Below, in pieces: positions 24,808-33,082 of a stretch of DNA of 64,000 nt; the first letter of the stretch is position 1; each line of letters begins with the position of its first letter. Position numbers and translations under genes: made by a program. The notes under the pieces were generated by a model. The model did no database searches and had not been told where the DNA came from. It saw only the letters and a list, made by a program, of their open reading frames with translations. The DNA lies in NCBI RefSeq assembly GCF_900112245.1, contig NZ_FOYX01000002.1:558001-622000 (forward strand), in the 5' to 3' direction. Source of the stretch: Maribacter stanieri (lineage in GTDB: Bacteria; Bacteroidota; Bacteroidia; Flavobacteriales; Flavobacteriaceae).

Positions 24808-24834
24808 CTTTGATAATCCTTAAAAACTGATCTT

Positions 24835-26172
24835 ATGATAATCAAACAATTTGAAGATAAACCGTTGGCTCATTATTCATACGCGATTTTAAGTGGTAAT
24901 GAAATGGCTTTAGTAGATCCATCTCGAGATCCCGAACCGTATTATAAATTTGCCGAGGAAAACGATGCTAAAATTGTTGCCATTTTCGAAACGCATCCTC
25001 ATGCCGATTTCGTTAGTGGACATTTACAAATTCATAAAGAAACTGAAGCCGTAATTTATGTGAGTGAGCTAGTAGGCGCCGATTATCCCCATAAAACATT
25101 TGACGATGGCGCTACTGTAATAATGAATGAGGTAACCTTTACCGCAATCAATACCCCTGGACATTCACCTGACGGAATTACCATTGTAGCAAAAGACAAA
25201 AATACTAAACAAGCCATATTTACAGGCGACACTTTGTTCATAGGTGATGTTGGCAGACCCGATTTAAGAGAGAAAGCTGGTAATATGAAAGCGAAACGAG
25301 AGCAACTTGCCGAAGCTATGTTTACTACAATGCAGACCAAATTCAATCATTTACCTGATGACACCTTAGTTTATCCGGCACATGGAGCTGGTTCACTTTG
25401 CGGCAAAAACATGAGCAATGAATCTTCCAGTACTTTAGGCAATGAACGTCTTGGTAATTGGGCATTTAAAAATTTAACCAAAAAAGAATTTGTTGCCCAT
25501 ATTTTACAAGATCAACCATTCATTCCATCTTATTTTGGCTATGATGTAGATATAAATAAAAAAGGTGCATCAAATTTTAAAAATTTTATTTCTCAAATAC
25601 CATTAAAAATAGGCGCTTTCAAAATTGAAAGGGATATTTTAATAATTGATACAAGAGATGAAGAAGAGTTCAAGAAAAATCATTTACCAAATTCCATTAA
25701 TATTATGGCTCGAAATATTGATGATAAACTAGAAACTTGGCTAGGTTCCATAGTTGAACCTTCAGAGCCTTTTTATATGGTGGTGGAAAGCATAAGCGAT
25801 AGACAGGACATACTTGAACGAATAGCAAAAATAGGGTATGAACAGCAGATAAAAGCAGTATTGACTTTAAATGACAACTACGAAAAGTCGGATAATTTTG
25901 ACTTTACAAAGTTTGATCAAAACAAAGAAAATTTCACCATTTTAGACATAAGAAACAAAAGTGAATTTAATGAGAACAAATTTTTTGACAATGCTATTAA
26001 CGTACCTTTAAACGAATTACGCAATTCAATAGATAAAATACCTACGAACAAGCCAATTGTTATTCATTGTGCTGGAGGTTATAGAAGTGCTGCAGGATAT
26101 AGCATTGTATCAAAAGAGATTAAGAATACACCAGTATTCGACCTAAGTGAAAAAATTAATAATTACAATTAA
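24835..26172 (+). CDS. Persulfide dioxygenase-like MBL protein with two rhodanese domains (copy 3, divergent)
   Basis: 445 residues with the same architecture as the pair at 10-13 kb but more diverged. H54, H56 and D58 (FETHPHADFV) and the GHSPDG and GDTLFIGDVGRPDL motifs are kept. The middle rhodanese (about 255-340) lacks an active Cys; the C-terminal one has C412 in HCAGGYRSAAGYS. It lacks the CP(S/T)TL tail of copies 1 and 2. It begins 67 bp after the peroxiredoxin without a Crp/Fnr palindrome of its own and is followed by Dps after 5 bp, so its expression may depend on read-through or an unseen promoter. Confidence 0.88.
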   Translation: MIIKQFEDKPLAHYSYAILSGNEMALVDPSRDPEPYYKFAEENDAKIVAIFETHPHADFVSGHLQIHKETEAVIYVSELVGADYPHKTFDDGATVIMNEVTFTAINTPGHSPDGITIVAKDKNTKQAIFTGDTLFIGDVGRPDLREKAGNMKAKREQLAEAMFTTMQTKFNHLPDDTLVYPAHGAGSLCGKNMSNESSSTLGNERLGNWAFKNLTKKEFVAHILQDQPFIPSYFGYDVDINKKGASNFKNFISQIPLKIGAFKIERDILIIDTRDEEEFKKNHLPNSINIMARNIDDKLETWLGSIVEPSEPFYMVVESISDRQDILERIAKIGYEQQIKAVLTLNDNYEKSDNFDFTKFDQNKENFTILDIRNKSEFNENKFFDNAINVPLNELRNSIDKIPTNKPIVIHCAGGYRSAAGYSIVSKEIKNTPVFDLSEKINNYN

Positions 26173-26177
26173 TAATT

Positions 26178-26657
26178 ATGACAAATACAAATTTATCAAA
26201 CATCGGATTAGACAAAAACAGCACTAACGATATCGCAACTCATTTAAATGATGTGTTATCTAACTACCAAATGTTTTATATGAATCTAAGAGGTTTTCAT
26301 TGGAATATTAAAGGAAGAAAATTTTTTGAACTTCATATGAAATTTGAAGAATTGTATAATGATGCTTTAATTAAAGTAGATGAAATTGCAGAACGTGTAC
26401 TTACTTTAAGCAATACACCTATTCATACTTTTGCCAAGTATATAGAAAGTTCTGAGATTAAGGCTATAGAAAATGTTGTTGACGGCGATAAGGCTGTTGA
26501 CAATATATTAGAAAGCTTAAGTATCTTATTAAAAAAAGAAAGGGCTACACTTAAAATCGCTGCTGAGGCTGAAGATGAAGGTACAGTATCATTAATGAGC
26601 GATTATATTACACAACAAGAAAAATTAGTTTGGATGCTTTCTGCATATAAAGACTAA
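26178..26657 (+). CDS. dps: Dps-family ferritin-like DNA-protection protein
   Basis: 159 residues, a four-helix bundle of the Dps/MrgA group. The inter-subunit ferroxidase residues are visible in MNLRGFHWNIKGRKFFELHMKFEELYNDALIKVDEIAERVLTL (positions about 34-76: the two His, Asp and Glu of the site). Dps stores iron and uses H2O2 as oxidant, protecting DNA. It starts 5 bp after the third persulfide dioxygenase, an unusual pairing that links peroxide/iron defence to sulfane-sulfur oxidation. A terminator follows. Confidence 0.92.
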   Translation: MTNTNLSNIGLDKNSTNDIATHLNDVLSNYQMFYMNLRGFHWNIKGRKFFELHMKFEELYNDALIKVDEIAERVLTLSNTPIHTFAKYIESSEIKAIENVVDGDKAVDNILESLSILLKKERATLKIAAEAEDEGTVSLMSDYITQQEKLVWMLSAYKD

Positions 26658-26677
26658 CGCAAACGCTTATATACCTC

Positions 26678-26712
26678 AATCCCTAGAATTGGTTATATAA
26701 TTTCTAGGGATT
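26678..26712 (+). terminator. Terminator after dps
   Basis: Stem aatccctagaatt / aatttctagggatt (one bulged base), 8-nt loop, then ttttcttttc, 20 bp after the stop. Confidence 0.83.
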
Positions 26713-26835
26713 TTTCTTTTCCCTTATTTCTTGAGTAGTTTATTCTAATGAAAAACATAGTGTTAAATAACAGTTTATATGTATAATACTATAGGCTCTT
26801 AAATTATGTTTTAATTATGATTATTCTTCAAATAT

Positions 26836-26879
26836 GTAACATAGGTTACCTAACCACCCTATGTATTTACCTAATTTTG
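26836..26879 (+). promoter_or_regulatory. Crp/Fnr-type promoter of cydAB
   Basis: GTAACATAGGTTAC (26836-26849) with perfect -7 box TAATTTTG (26872-26879), centres 33 bp apart, 17 bp before the cydA start. Confidence 0.77.
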
Positions 26880-26896
26880 TATAAAAATTACCTGTT

Positions 26897-28252
26897 ATGG
26901 ATGTTGAAATTCTTGCCCGTATCCAATTTGCTTTTACTATTGCTTTTCACTACATATACCCGCCATTAAGTATAGGAATTGGCTTAATTATGGTAATAAT
27001 GGAAGGTTTATACCTCAAAACAGGAAATAAACAATATGAAATCTTAACCCGTTTTTGGTTAAAAATATTTGCTATTACTTTTGGTATTGGTGTTGCCACC
27101 GGTATTATTATGGAATTTGAATTTGGTACCAATTGGGCCGTTTATTCTAGGTACGTTGGCGATATTTTTGGTAGCGCATTAGCAGCCGAAGGTTTGTTTG
27201 CTTTTGGTTTGGAGAGTACCTTTTTAGGTATATTACTTTTCGGGTGGAACCGTGTATCGCCTAAGGTTCACTTCTTATCAACCATTATGGTTTTTTTAGG
27301 CTCAATGTTTTCTGCAGTTTGGATCGTGGTAGCGAATAGCTGGCAGCAAACACCTGCAGGTTATCATATTGTAGGCGAAGGTTTTAATGCCAGAGCCGAA
27401 GTAACAGATTTTTGGGCTATGGTATTTAACCCATCTAGTGTTGATAGGGTTATACATGTGTGGCAAGGAGCACTTTTAGCAGGTGCTTTCTTAGTATTAA
27501 GTGTACATGCCTATTATTTATTGAAAGGTAGATATGTTGAAATCTCGAAAAAAGCTTTTAAAATTGCTCTTGCTGTAGCAACCATCTTTTCATTAACTCA
27601 ACTACTATCTGGGCACAGTTCTGCTGATGGTGTTGCTGTAAACCAACCTGCAAAATTAGCTGCTATGGAAGGGCATTATGAAAAATCTGCCCCTGCCGAT
27701 CTCTACTTGTTTGGTTGGGTAGATAATGAAACGCAAGAAGTTACAGGAATAAAACTACCTGGCGGCTTATCGTTTCTCGTTCATCAAGATTTTAAGGCTC
27801 CTATTACAGGTTTAAATGCCTTCCCAGAAAATGAACGTCCAGGTCAAGTAAATGCTGTCTTTCAGTTTTATCATATAATGATTTCTATCGGAATGTTCTT
27901 AATTGCCTTAACCCTGTATGCCAGTTTTTTATGGTGGCGAGGTACTTTATTCGATAAAAAATGGCTTTTACATATTTTTGCGTTTGCCGTATTATTACCG
28001 CAGATAGCAAATCAAGTAGGCTGGTTTGCCGCAGAAATGGGAAGACAACCGTGGATCGTTTACGGACATTTAAGAACAGATGAAGGGTTTTCGCAAGAAG
28101 TATCTGCCAACCAAATTCTATTTTCATTGATACTCTTTTTAGTCGTTTACGCTGTACTTTTCCTATTATTTATTTATTCGGTGAATAAGAAAATAAAGCA
28201 TGGTCCGTACGATGAAGCTAAAAATCCTGATGAATTTTTAAAATACGTTTAA
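26897..28252 (+). CDS. cydA: Cytochrome bd ubiquinol oxidase subunit I
   Basis: 451 residues, polytopic, the haem-bearing subunit of the high-affinity, cyanide- and sulfide-tolerant bd oxidase. ARIQFAFTIAFHYIYPPLSIG at the N-terminus holds the high-spin haem ligand His; the GRQPWIVYG motif near 388 and the quinol-binding Q-loop (about 220-310, GHSSADGVAVNQPAKLAAMEGHYE) are present. It is shorter than E. coli CydA, consistent with a short Q-loop form. cydB follows after 9 bp. Sulfide resistance of bd oxidase fits the neighbouring SQR genes. Confidence 0.96.
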   Translation: MDVEILARIQFAFTIAFHYIYPPLSIGIGLIMVIMEGLYLKTGNKQYEILTRFWLKIFAITFGIGVATGIIMEFEFGTNWAVYSRYVGDIFGSALAAEGLFAFGLESTFLGILLFGWNRVSPKVHFLSTIMVFLGSMFSAVWIVVANSWQQTPAGYHIVGEGFNARAEVTDFWAMVFNPSSVDRVIHVWQGALLAGAFLVLSVHAYYLLKGRYVEISKKAFKIALAVATIFSLTQLLSGHSSADGVAVNQPAKLAAMEGHYEKSAPADLYLFGWVDNETQEVTGIKLPGGLSFLVHQDFKAPITGLNAFPENERPGQVNAVFQFYHIMISIGMFLIALTLYASFLWWRGTLFDKKWLLHIFAFAVLLPQIANQVGWFAAEMGRQPWIVYGHLRTDEGFSQEVSANQILFSLILFLVVYAVLFLLFIYSVNKKIKHGPYDEAKNPDEFLKYV

Positions 28253-28261
28253 TCACAAATT

Positions 28262-29299
28262 ATGGAAACTTTTTTAGGTATAGATTACCCTACCCTTTGG
28301 TATTTAGTCGTCGGATTATTATTTTCTGGATATGCAGTCTTAGAAGGATTTGACTATGGTGCAGGTTCATGGCATCTTTTTTTTAAAAAAGATTTGAGCA
28401 GGCGTATCGCCATCAATGCCATTGGTCCGTTATGGGATGCTAACCAAGTTTGGCTTATTATAGGTGGTGGTGCATTATTTGCAGGTTTTCCAGTTATGTA
28501 CGCAACTATGCTTTCGGCGATGTACATTCCTTTCATGTTATTTTTACTTTTGTTGGTCTTACGCTCTTCTGCAATTAAGTTTAGAAGTGCCGAAAAGATG
28601 TTATGGTGGCGAAAAACATGGGATATCGTTTATTTCACATCTAATGTTCTAATAGCTTTTCTATTAGGTGTTGTACTCGGAAATATATTACAAGGTTTTG
28701 AATTGGAAGAAAACTTCAGTTACAAAGGAGGCATATTCTTTTCATTTCTAAGTCCGTATGCAATCATGGCAGGTTTTACCACACTATCGTTGTTTATGAC
28801 ACAGGGTGCTATATTTTTACTTCTAAAGACCGAAGGTCGTTTACATGCAAGACTGACCTTTTTACTTAAAAAAGGAATGATTTTTTTTATCTCAAGTTTT
28901 GCAATAACCTCACTGTATACTTTAATATTCATACACGGAGTAACAGACAAATTTAAAGAACAACCATTATTCTTTATTTTACCCATATTGGCTTTCTTGG
29001 CAGTGGCCAATGTACCTAGACTGGTTTCGAAGAAAAAATATTTTCAAGCACTGATATTCTCTTCATTGACAATGGCGTTTTTATTAATGTTGGTTGCTTT
29101 TCAATTATATCCTGTTTTATTACCGTCTACTATCGACCCAACTTATAGTGTTACTATTTATAACGCAGCATCATCTCAAAAATCTTTGGGTATTATGTTG
29201 ACCATGGTCGTTGTAGGTGCACCGTTATTAGCGGGTTATCTTATTTTCCTCTATAAAACGTTTAATGGAAAAGTGCAATTAGACGATACGAGCTATTAA
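28262..29299 (+). CDS. cydB: Cytochrome bd ubiquinol oxidase subunit II
   Basis: 345 residues with about eight membrane helices. WYLVVGLLFSGYAVLEGFDYGAG (13-35) and GPLWDANQVWLI (55-66) are CydB hallmarks. It forms the oxidase with CydA, 9 bp upstream. No cydX-like small gene follows on the plus strand; the small protein at 29415-29534 is on the other strand. Confidence 0.95.
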   Translation: METFLGIDYPTLWYLVVGLLFSGYAVLEGFDYGAGSWHLFFKKDLSRRIAINAIGPLWDANQVWLIIGGGALFAGFPVMYATMLSAMYIPFMLFLLLLVLRSSAIKFRSAEKMLWWRKTWDIVYFTSNVLIAFLLGVVLGNILQGFELEENFSYKGGIFFSFLSPYAIMAGFTTLSLFMTQGAIFLLLKTEGRLHARLTFLLKKGMIFFISSFAITSLYTLIFIHGVTDKFKEQPLFFILPILAFLAVANVPRLVSKKKYFQALIFSSLTMAFLLMLVAFQLYPVLLPSTIDPTYSVTIYNAASSQKSLGIMLTMVVVGAPLLAGYLIFLYKTFNGKVQLDDTSY

Positions 29300-29414
29300 T
29301 TGAAAACACTAAAAAAGATAAAGCTTCTTGTAGAATTTGACGGTTTTTAAATAAAAATAAATCCATAAAAAACTACCTTTTAAAAACATGGCTTCGAAAT
29401 TAGTTTAGATTAGC

Positions 29415-29534
29415 CTATTCTTTCTCTTCTTTTTTCTTGTTGAGCTTATAAATAAGCCAAATAAAACCTACGACAAAGTGAAGCATGATGATACCTGCAA
29501 TAATATAAATCAGTGTATTTGAACTTCCTCTCAT
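29415..29534 (-). CDS. Small single-helix membrane protein, 39 residues
   Basis: A short frame in the 436-bp gap after cydB encodes MRGSSNTLIYIIAGIIMLHF followed by VVGFIWLIYKL and a KKKEEKE tail: one membrane helix with a basic-acidic C-terminus. The composition is that of a genuine small membrane protein rather than a chance frame. It is convergent to cydB and divergent from the SQR-like gene at 29736. No RBS or promoter is obvious and I know no family, so this is a candidate only; a part in bd-oxidase function (as for CydX) is speculative. Confidence 0.5.
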   Translation of the reverse strand: MRGSSNTLIYIIAGIIMLHFVVGFIWLIYKLNKKKEEKE

Positions 29535-29668
29535 TTGTAATCTTTCTTAAAAAACACCTTCAAAACTAATCATCACACAGAAATAGAAATATGATATTAA
29601 TCAATTTTAGACTGTAAATCGGTCTTTTCTATTTTACTTAAAATTACATAGTGAATAATGGTCCATAT

Positions 29669-29712
29669 GTAACAAATGTTGCTGTACAACATTAAGATTA
29701 AAGTGAACTTCG
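29669..29712 (+). promoter_or_regulatory. Crp/Fnr-type operator before the second SQR-like gene
   Basis: GTAACAAATGTTGC (29669-29682; one mismatch in the palindrome) followed by TGTACAA. The sequence at the expected -7 position, GAACTTCG (29705-29712), matches only 4 of 6 consensus bases. Confidence 0.58.
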
Positions 29713-29735
29713 TGTAAACTTTAAACCTTGTCATA

Positions 29736-31190
29736 ATGTCAAAAATAGTCATATTAGGTGCAGGAATTTCGGGACATGTTGCTGCTGCGCACCTTCGAAG
29801 AAAACTATCGAAAGAACATGAAGTTCTGGTTATTTCGCCCAATAGCAATTACCAATGGATACCATCTAATATATGGGTAGGTATAGGTCGTATGAAGTCT
29901 GAACAAATTCTATTTCCCTTAGCTCCAATATACAGGAAAAAAAATATCGGTTATAAACAAGCTAAAGTAACTACGTTTCACCCAGAAGGTGATATAGAAG
30001 TTGCAAAGCCTTTTGTAAAAATTGAATATGTAAACGATGAGAAAAAAGGACAAACCGAAAAAGTAACCTATGATTATTTGATAAACGCTACTGGTCCCAA
30101 ATTAGCCTTTGACATGACTGAAGGTTTAAATCCGGGAACTAATAAAGCATATTCTGTTTGTACATATACCCACGCCGAACATGCCTGGCAAGCTTTGAAC
30201 GACTTGATTCAGGAAATGAAACAAGGTAAAAAAGTAAAAATACTTATTGGCACTGGTCACGCAAAATCTACATGCCAAGGCGCAGCTTTCGAATATATTT
30301 TAAATGTTGAACAAGAACTGAGACGACACAATGTACGTGATAAAGCTGAAGTTGTTTGGATTGCCAATGAGCATCAATTAGGTGATTTTGGTATGGATGG
30401 CATGCTACTTAGTTACGGCAACAATATCATGAAATCTAGCGAAATGGTAGAGATGGTTTTTGAAGACCGTGGTATAAAATGGATTATTGGTGCAGGGGTC
30501 AATAAAATAGAAGACGGTATAGCTCATTATGAAACACTAGATGGTGAATACCATACTGAAACTTATGATTTTGCTATGCTAATACCTGCTTTCTCAGGGC
30601 ATGGATTTAAAGCGTTTGATAAAAATAACGAAGATATTACAGAAAAGCTCTTTAAAGGATTTATGTTGGTAGATGCTGATTATACGCCTAAACCATATGA
30701 AGAATGGAGTGTACAAGATTGGCCTGAAACGTATCAGAATCCATCTTATAAAAATATTTTTGCACCAGGTATTGCTTTTGCCCCACCTCATGCAATTTCA
30801 AAACCTAGGGTTAGCAAAAATGGTACAACTATATCCCCAGCCCCACCTAGAACAGGAATGCCTTCTGGTATTACCGCAAAATTAGTGGCAGATAATATTA
30901 TTGATATTATTAACGGAAAAAAAGAATTACACCACAAAGGTTCGTTAGGTAACATGGGTGCTGCGTGTATTGCATCGGCAGGATATGGAATGACAAAAGG
31001 TAGTGGCGTTAGTATTACCACCTACCCTATTGTACCTGATTATCACAAATATCCCGAGACACAAGGTAGACAATTAGGTAAAACTTTTGGTGAAATTGGG
31101 TTGGCCGGACATTGGTTAAAACTAGCCTTACACTATGCCTTTATCTATAAAGCAAAAATGAAACCTTTTTGGTGGCTAATTCCTGAATAG
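29736..31190 (+). CDS. FAD-dependent sulfide:quinone oxidoreductase-like protein (second SQR type)
   Basis: 484 residues with an N-terminal FAD fold (VILGAGISGHVAAAHLRRKL, 4-23) and three Cys in SQR-like spacing: YSVCTYTHAEHAW (about 134), KSTCQGAAFEYI (about 174) and MGAACIASAG (about 408). The last 45 residues (FGEIGLAGHWLKLALHYAFIYKAKMKPFWWLIPE) resemble the membrane-binding tail of SQRs. It is clearly different from the type II enzyme at 16014. Alternatively it could be a flavocytochrome c sulfide dehydrogenase-like or other polysulfide oxidoreductase. Two tiny membrane-protein genes follow, probably in the same transcript. Confidence 0.8.
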   Translation: MSKIVILGAGISGHVAAAHLRRKLSKEHEVLVISPNSNYQWIPSNIWVGIGRMKSEQILFPLAPIYRKKNIGYKQAKVTTFHPEGDIEVAKPFVKIEYVNDEKKGQTEKVTYDYLINATGPKLAFDMTEGLNPGTNKAYSVCTYTHAEHAWQALNDLIQEMKQGKKVKILIGTGHAKSTCQGAAFEYILNVEQELRRHNVRDKAEVVWIANEHQLGDFGMDGMLLSYGNNIMKSSEMVEMVFEDRGIKWIIGAGVNKIEDGIAHYETLDGEYHTETYDFAMLIPAFSGHGFKAFDKNNEDITEKLFKGFMLVDADYTPKPYEEWSVQDWPETYQNPSYKNIFAPGIAFAPPHAISKPRVSKNGTTISPAPPRTGMPSGITAKLVADNIIDIINGKKELHHKGSLGNMGAACIASAGYGMTKGSGVSITTYPIVPDYHKYPETQGRQLGKTFGEIGLAGHWLKLALHYAFIYKAKMKPFWWLIPE

Positions 31191-31242
31191 CTTAAGGAAG
31201 GGTACTCTAAATTTTAAATTAATTAAACTTAAGACCAAAAAA

Positions 31243-31383
31243 ATGACACAGAGAATATCAAAATCGAAACGCTTTTATATGATGAACCCAATAATTCAAT
31301 TTTTTAAGTTCATTTGGTTAAGCATAAAAATAATGTTAGTAGTGGCTGGTGGTCATGGCGGTACTAGAAAAGCAAATAATTAA
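31243..31383 (+). CDS. Small protein of 46 residues between the SQR-like gene and DUF6132
   Basis: Frame MTQRISKSKRFYMMNPIIQF then a hydrophobic stretch (FKFIWLSIKIMLVVAGG) and a HGGTRKANN tail. Its stop codon overlaps the next ATG (taATG at 31381-31385), the usual sign of translational coupling, which argues that it is a real gene. It lies 52 bp after the SQR-like gene. The function is unknown; the short amphipathic helix suggests membrane attachment. Confidence 0.6.
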   Translation: MTQRISKSKRFYMMNPIIQFFKFIWLSIKIMLVVAGGHGGTRKANN

Positions 31384-31577
31384 TGATTAAAAAAGGGATT
31401 TTTCTAACCACAATCGGTGTGGTGATCGGTGCTATTGCAGGGTATTTGTATTACGCAGAAATTGGTTGCCTTAATGGTACTTGTGCCATTACTTCTAAAC
31501 CAATAAACAGTTCAATATATGGCGGTTTAATGGGCGGACTACTATTCAATATTTTTATTAAATCTACTAAAACATAA
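31383..31577 (+). CDS. Small membrane protein, DUF6132-like
   Basis: 64 residues with two glycine-rich helices: GIFLTTIGVVIGAIAGYLYY and SIYGGLMGGLLFNIFI, separated by IGCLNGTCAITSKP with two Cys (about 30 and 35). This fits the short DUF6132 family of unknown function. The ATG overlaps the previous stop, and a terminator follows, so it ends the SQR-like operon. The Cys pair faces the loop between helices and may be redox active or bind sulfur or metal; that is speculation. Confidence 0.78.
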   Translation: MIKKGIFLTTIGVVIGAIAGYLYYAEIGCLNGTCAITSKPINSSIYGGLMGGLLFNIFIKSTKT

Positions 31578-31611
31578 ACTGAATATACATTTGTTTTTCA
31601 GTTGGTTGTAG

Positions 31612-31638
31612 AAGGCTCTCTTTATAAAAGAGTGCCTT
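31612..31638 (+). terminator. Terminator after the SQR-like operon
   Basis: Stem aaggctctctt / aagagtgcctt (one internal T-T mismatch), 5-nt loop, then ttcttttt, 34 bp after the stop. Confidence 0.83.
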
Positions 31639-31682
31639 TTCTTTTTTAAACAGCTATTTTTTTAAGAAAGAAATTTCCTTCG

Positions 31683-31726
31683 GTAACATTAGTTACTGTA
31701 CAGGCTGTTTTAGCACCCTAATTTTG
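31683..31726 (+). promoter_or_regulatory. Crp/Fnr-type promoter of the RND efflux operon
   Basis: GTAACATTAGTTAC (31683-31696), TGTACAG directly after it, and perfect -7 box TAATTTTG (31719-31726), centres 33 bp apart. Confidence 0.77.
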
Positions 31727-31736
31727 TATTAAATAA

Positions 31737-33050
31737 ATGAATACGATGAAGTATAAATTAGGATTGATATTGTTATTCGTCTTTTATTCTGGACTTGCAC
31801 AGCAAACTAAGTCTATTACAAAAGATGAAGTTCTAGCTAAAGTTAAGGAGCGCAATAACACGTTAAAAATGGCACAGCAAGATGTGTTATCAGCTAAGGG
31901 TGATTTTAATCAGACCAATGCTATTTTATTGCCCAATATTAGTGTATCGCATACTGGTATTGCTACCACTAACCCGCTGATGGCATTTGGATCTAAACTG
32001 AACCAAGAAATTTTGACTACGGCAGATTTTAATCCTGATGTATTAAATGACCCTAGCCAAATAGAAGATTTTGCGACCAGGGTTGAAGTACAACAGCCGC
32101 TTATAAACTTCGATGGAATTTATCAACGTAAAGCAGCAAAAGCTAAGTTAACAGCTACTGAACTACAGTCTGGACGAACAGAAGATTATTTAGCGCTTGA
32201 GGTTGAAAAAGCGTATATGCAATTACAACTCGCCTATAAAACGGTGAAGGTTTTAGAAAAAGCCCAAGAAACAGCTTTAGAAAATAAGCGTATAGCTGAC
32301 AATAGCTACAAACAAGGCTACCTACAAAAATCTGATGTTCTTTCTGTAGAAGTGCGAGTTACAGAAATAGAGAATCAACTTCAATATGCAAAAAGTAATA
32401 TTCTAAATGCCAGCAACTACCTATCTGTTTTAATGAATGCTGATGAAAATGAAATTTTAAAACCTTCAGATTCACTAGCTATCACTAATGATGCGACTGC
32501 AACGGTTGTAAACTTATCTGAAAACAGAAAAGATATTTTAGCCATGAATTCTGCTACCGAAGCATATAGACAAATGCATAAGGCAGACCAAATGGCTTTC
32601 TTACCTAGATTAAATGCCTTTGGCACTTATGAGTTACATGACGATGAAATTTTTCAAGGTCAAGCCCAAGGATATTTATTTGGCGCAGAATTAAAATGGA
32701 ATCTTTTTGAAGGAAGTAAGCGTTTTGGAAAATCTCAAAAGAGCAAGGCTGAATATGACAAATCTAAACTACAGTTAGAACAGTATAAATCTGAAAGCCA
32801 ATTAGAACTTAACAAAGCAAAAAGAGGTTATGAAGATGCTAAAAACAAATTAAAACTTACAAAATTGGCTCTTGAACAATCTGAAGAATCATTACGTATA
32901 CGCACCAATAGGTTCAAGCAAGGTTTAGAAAAAACTACAGATTTACTAATGTCCGAAACGCAATACTCTCAAAAGCAATTAGAATATTACGCAACAATTT
33001 TTCAACATAATTACGCCTTGGCGTATGTACAATTTCTAACGAAAGAATAG
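31737..33050 (+). CDS. TolC-family outer-membrane efflux protein
   Basis: 437 residues with a signal peptide (about 1-22, YSGLAQQ) and the duplicated helical-barrel pattern of TolC: long Lys/Glu/Gln-rich coiled coils (SAKGDFNQTNAILLPNIS; QSEESLRIRTNRFKQGLEKTTDLL) alternating with beta strands. It makes the outer-membrane channel for the adaptor and pump encoded next. The second Met (31743... MKYKLG) could also be the start; with the -7 box only 10 bp before 31737 the leader is very short either way. Confidence 0.9.
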   Translation: MNTMKYKLGLILLFVFYSGLAQQTKSITKDEVLAKVKERNNTLKMAQQDVLSAKGDFNQTNAILLPNISVSHTGIATTNPLMAFGSKLNQEILTTADFNPDVLNDPSQIEDFATRVEVQQPLINFDGIYQRKAAKAKLTATELQSGRTEDYLALEVEKAYMQLQLAYKTVKVLEKAQETALENKRIADNSYKQGYLQKSDVLSVEVRVTEIENQLQYAKSNILNASNYLSVLMNADENEILKPSDSLAITNDATATVVNLSENRKDILAMNSATEAYRQMHKADQMAFLPRLNAFGTYELHDDEIFQGQAQGYLFGAELKWNLFEGSKRFGKSQKSKAEYDKSKLQLEQYKSESQLELNKAKRGYEDAKNKLKLTKLALEQSEESLRIRTNRFKQGLEKTTDLLMSETQYSQKQLEYYATIFQHNYALAYVQFLTKE

Positions 33051-33082
33051 AATAATTCCATTACTTAATACCAAGCATAAAG

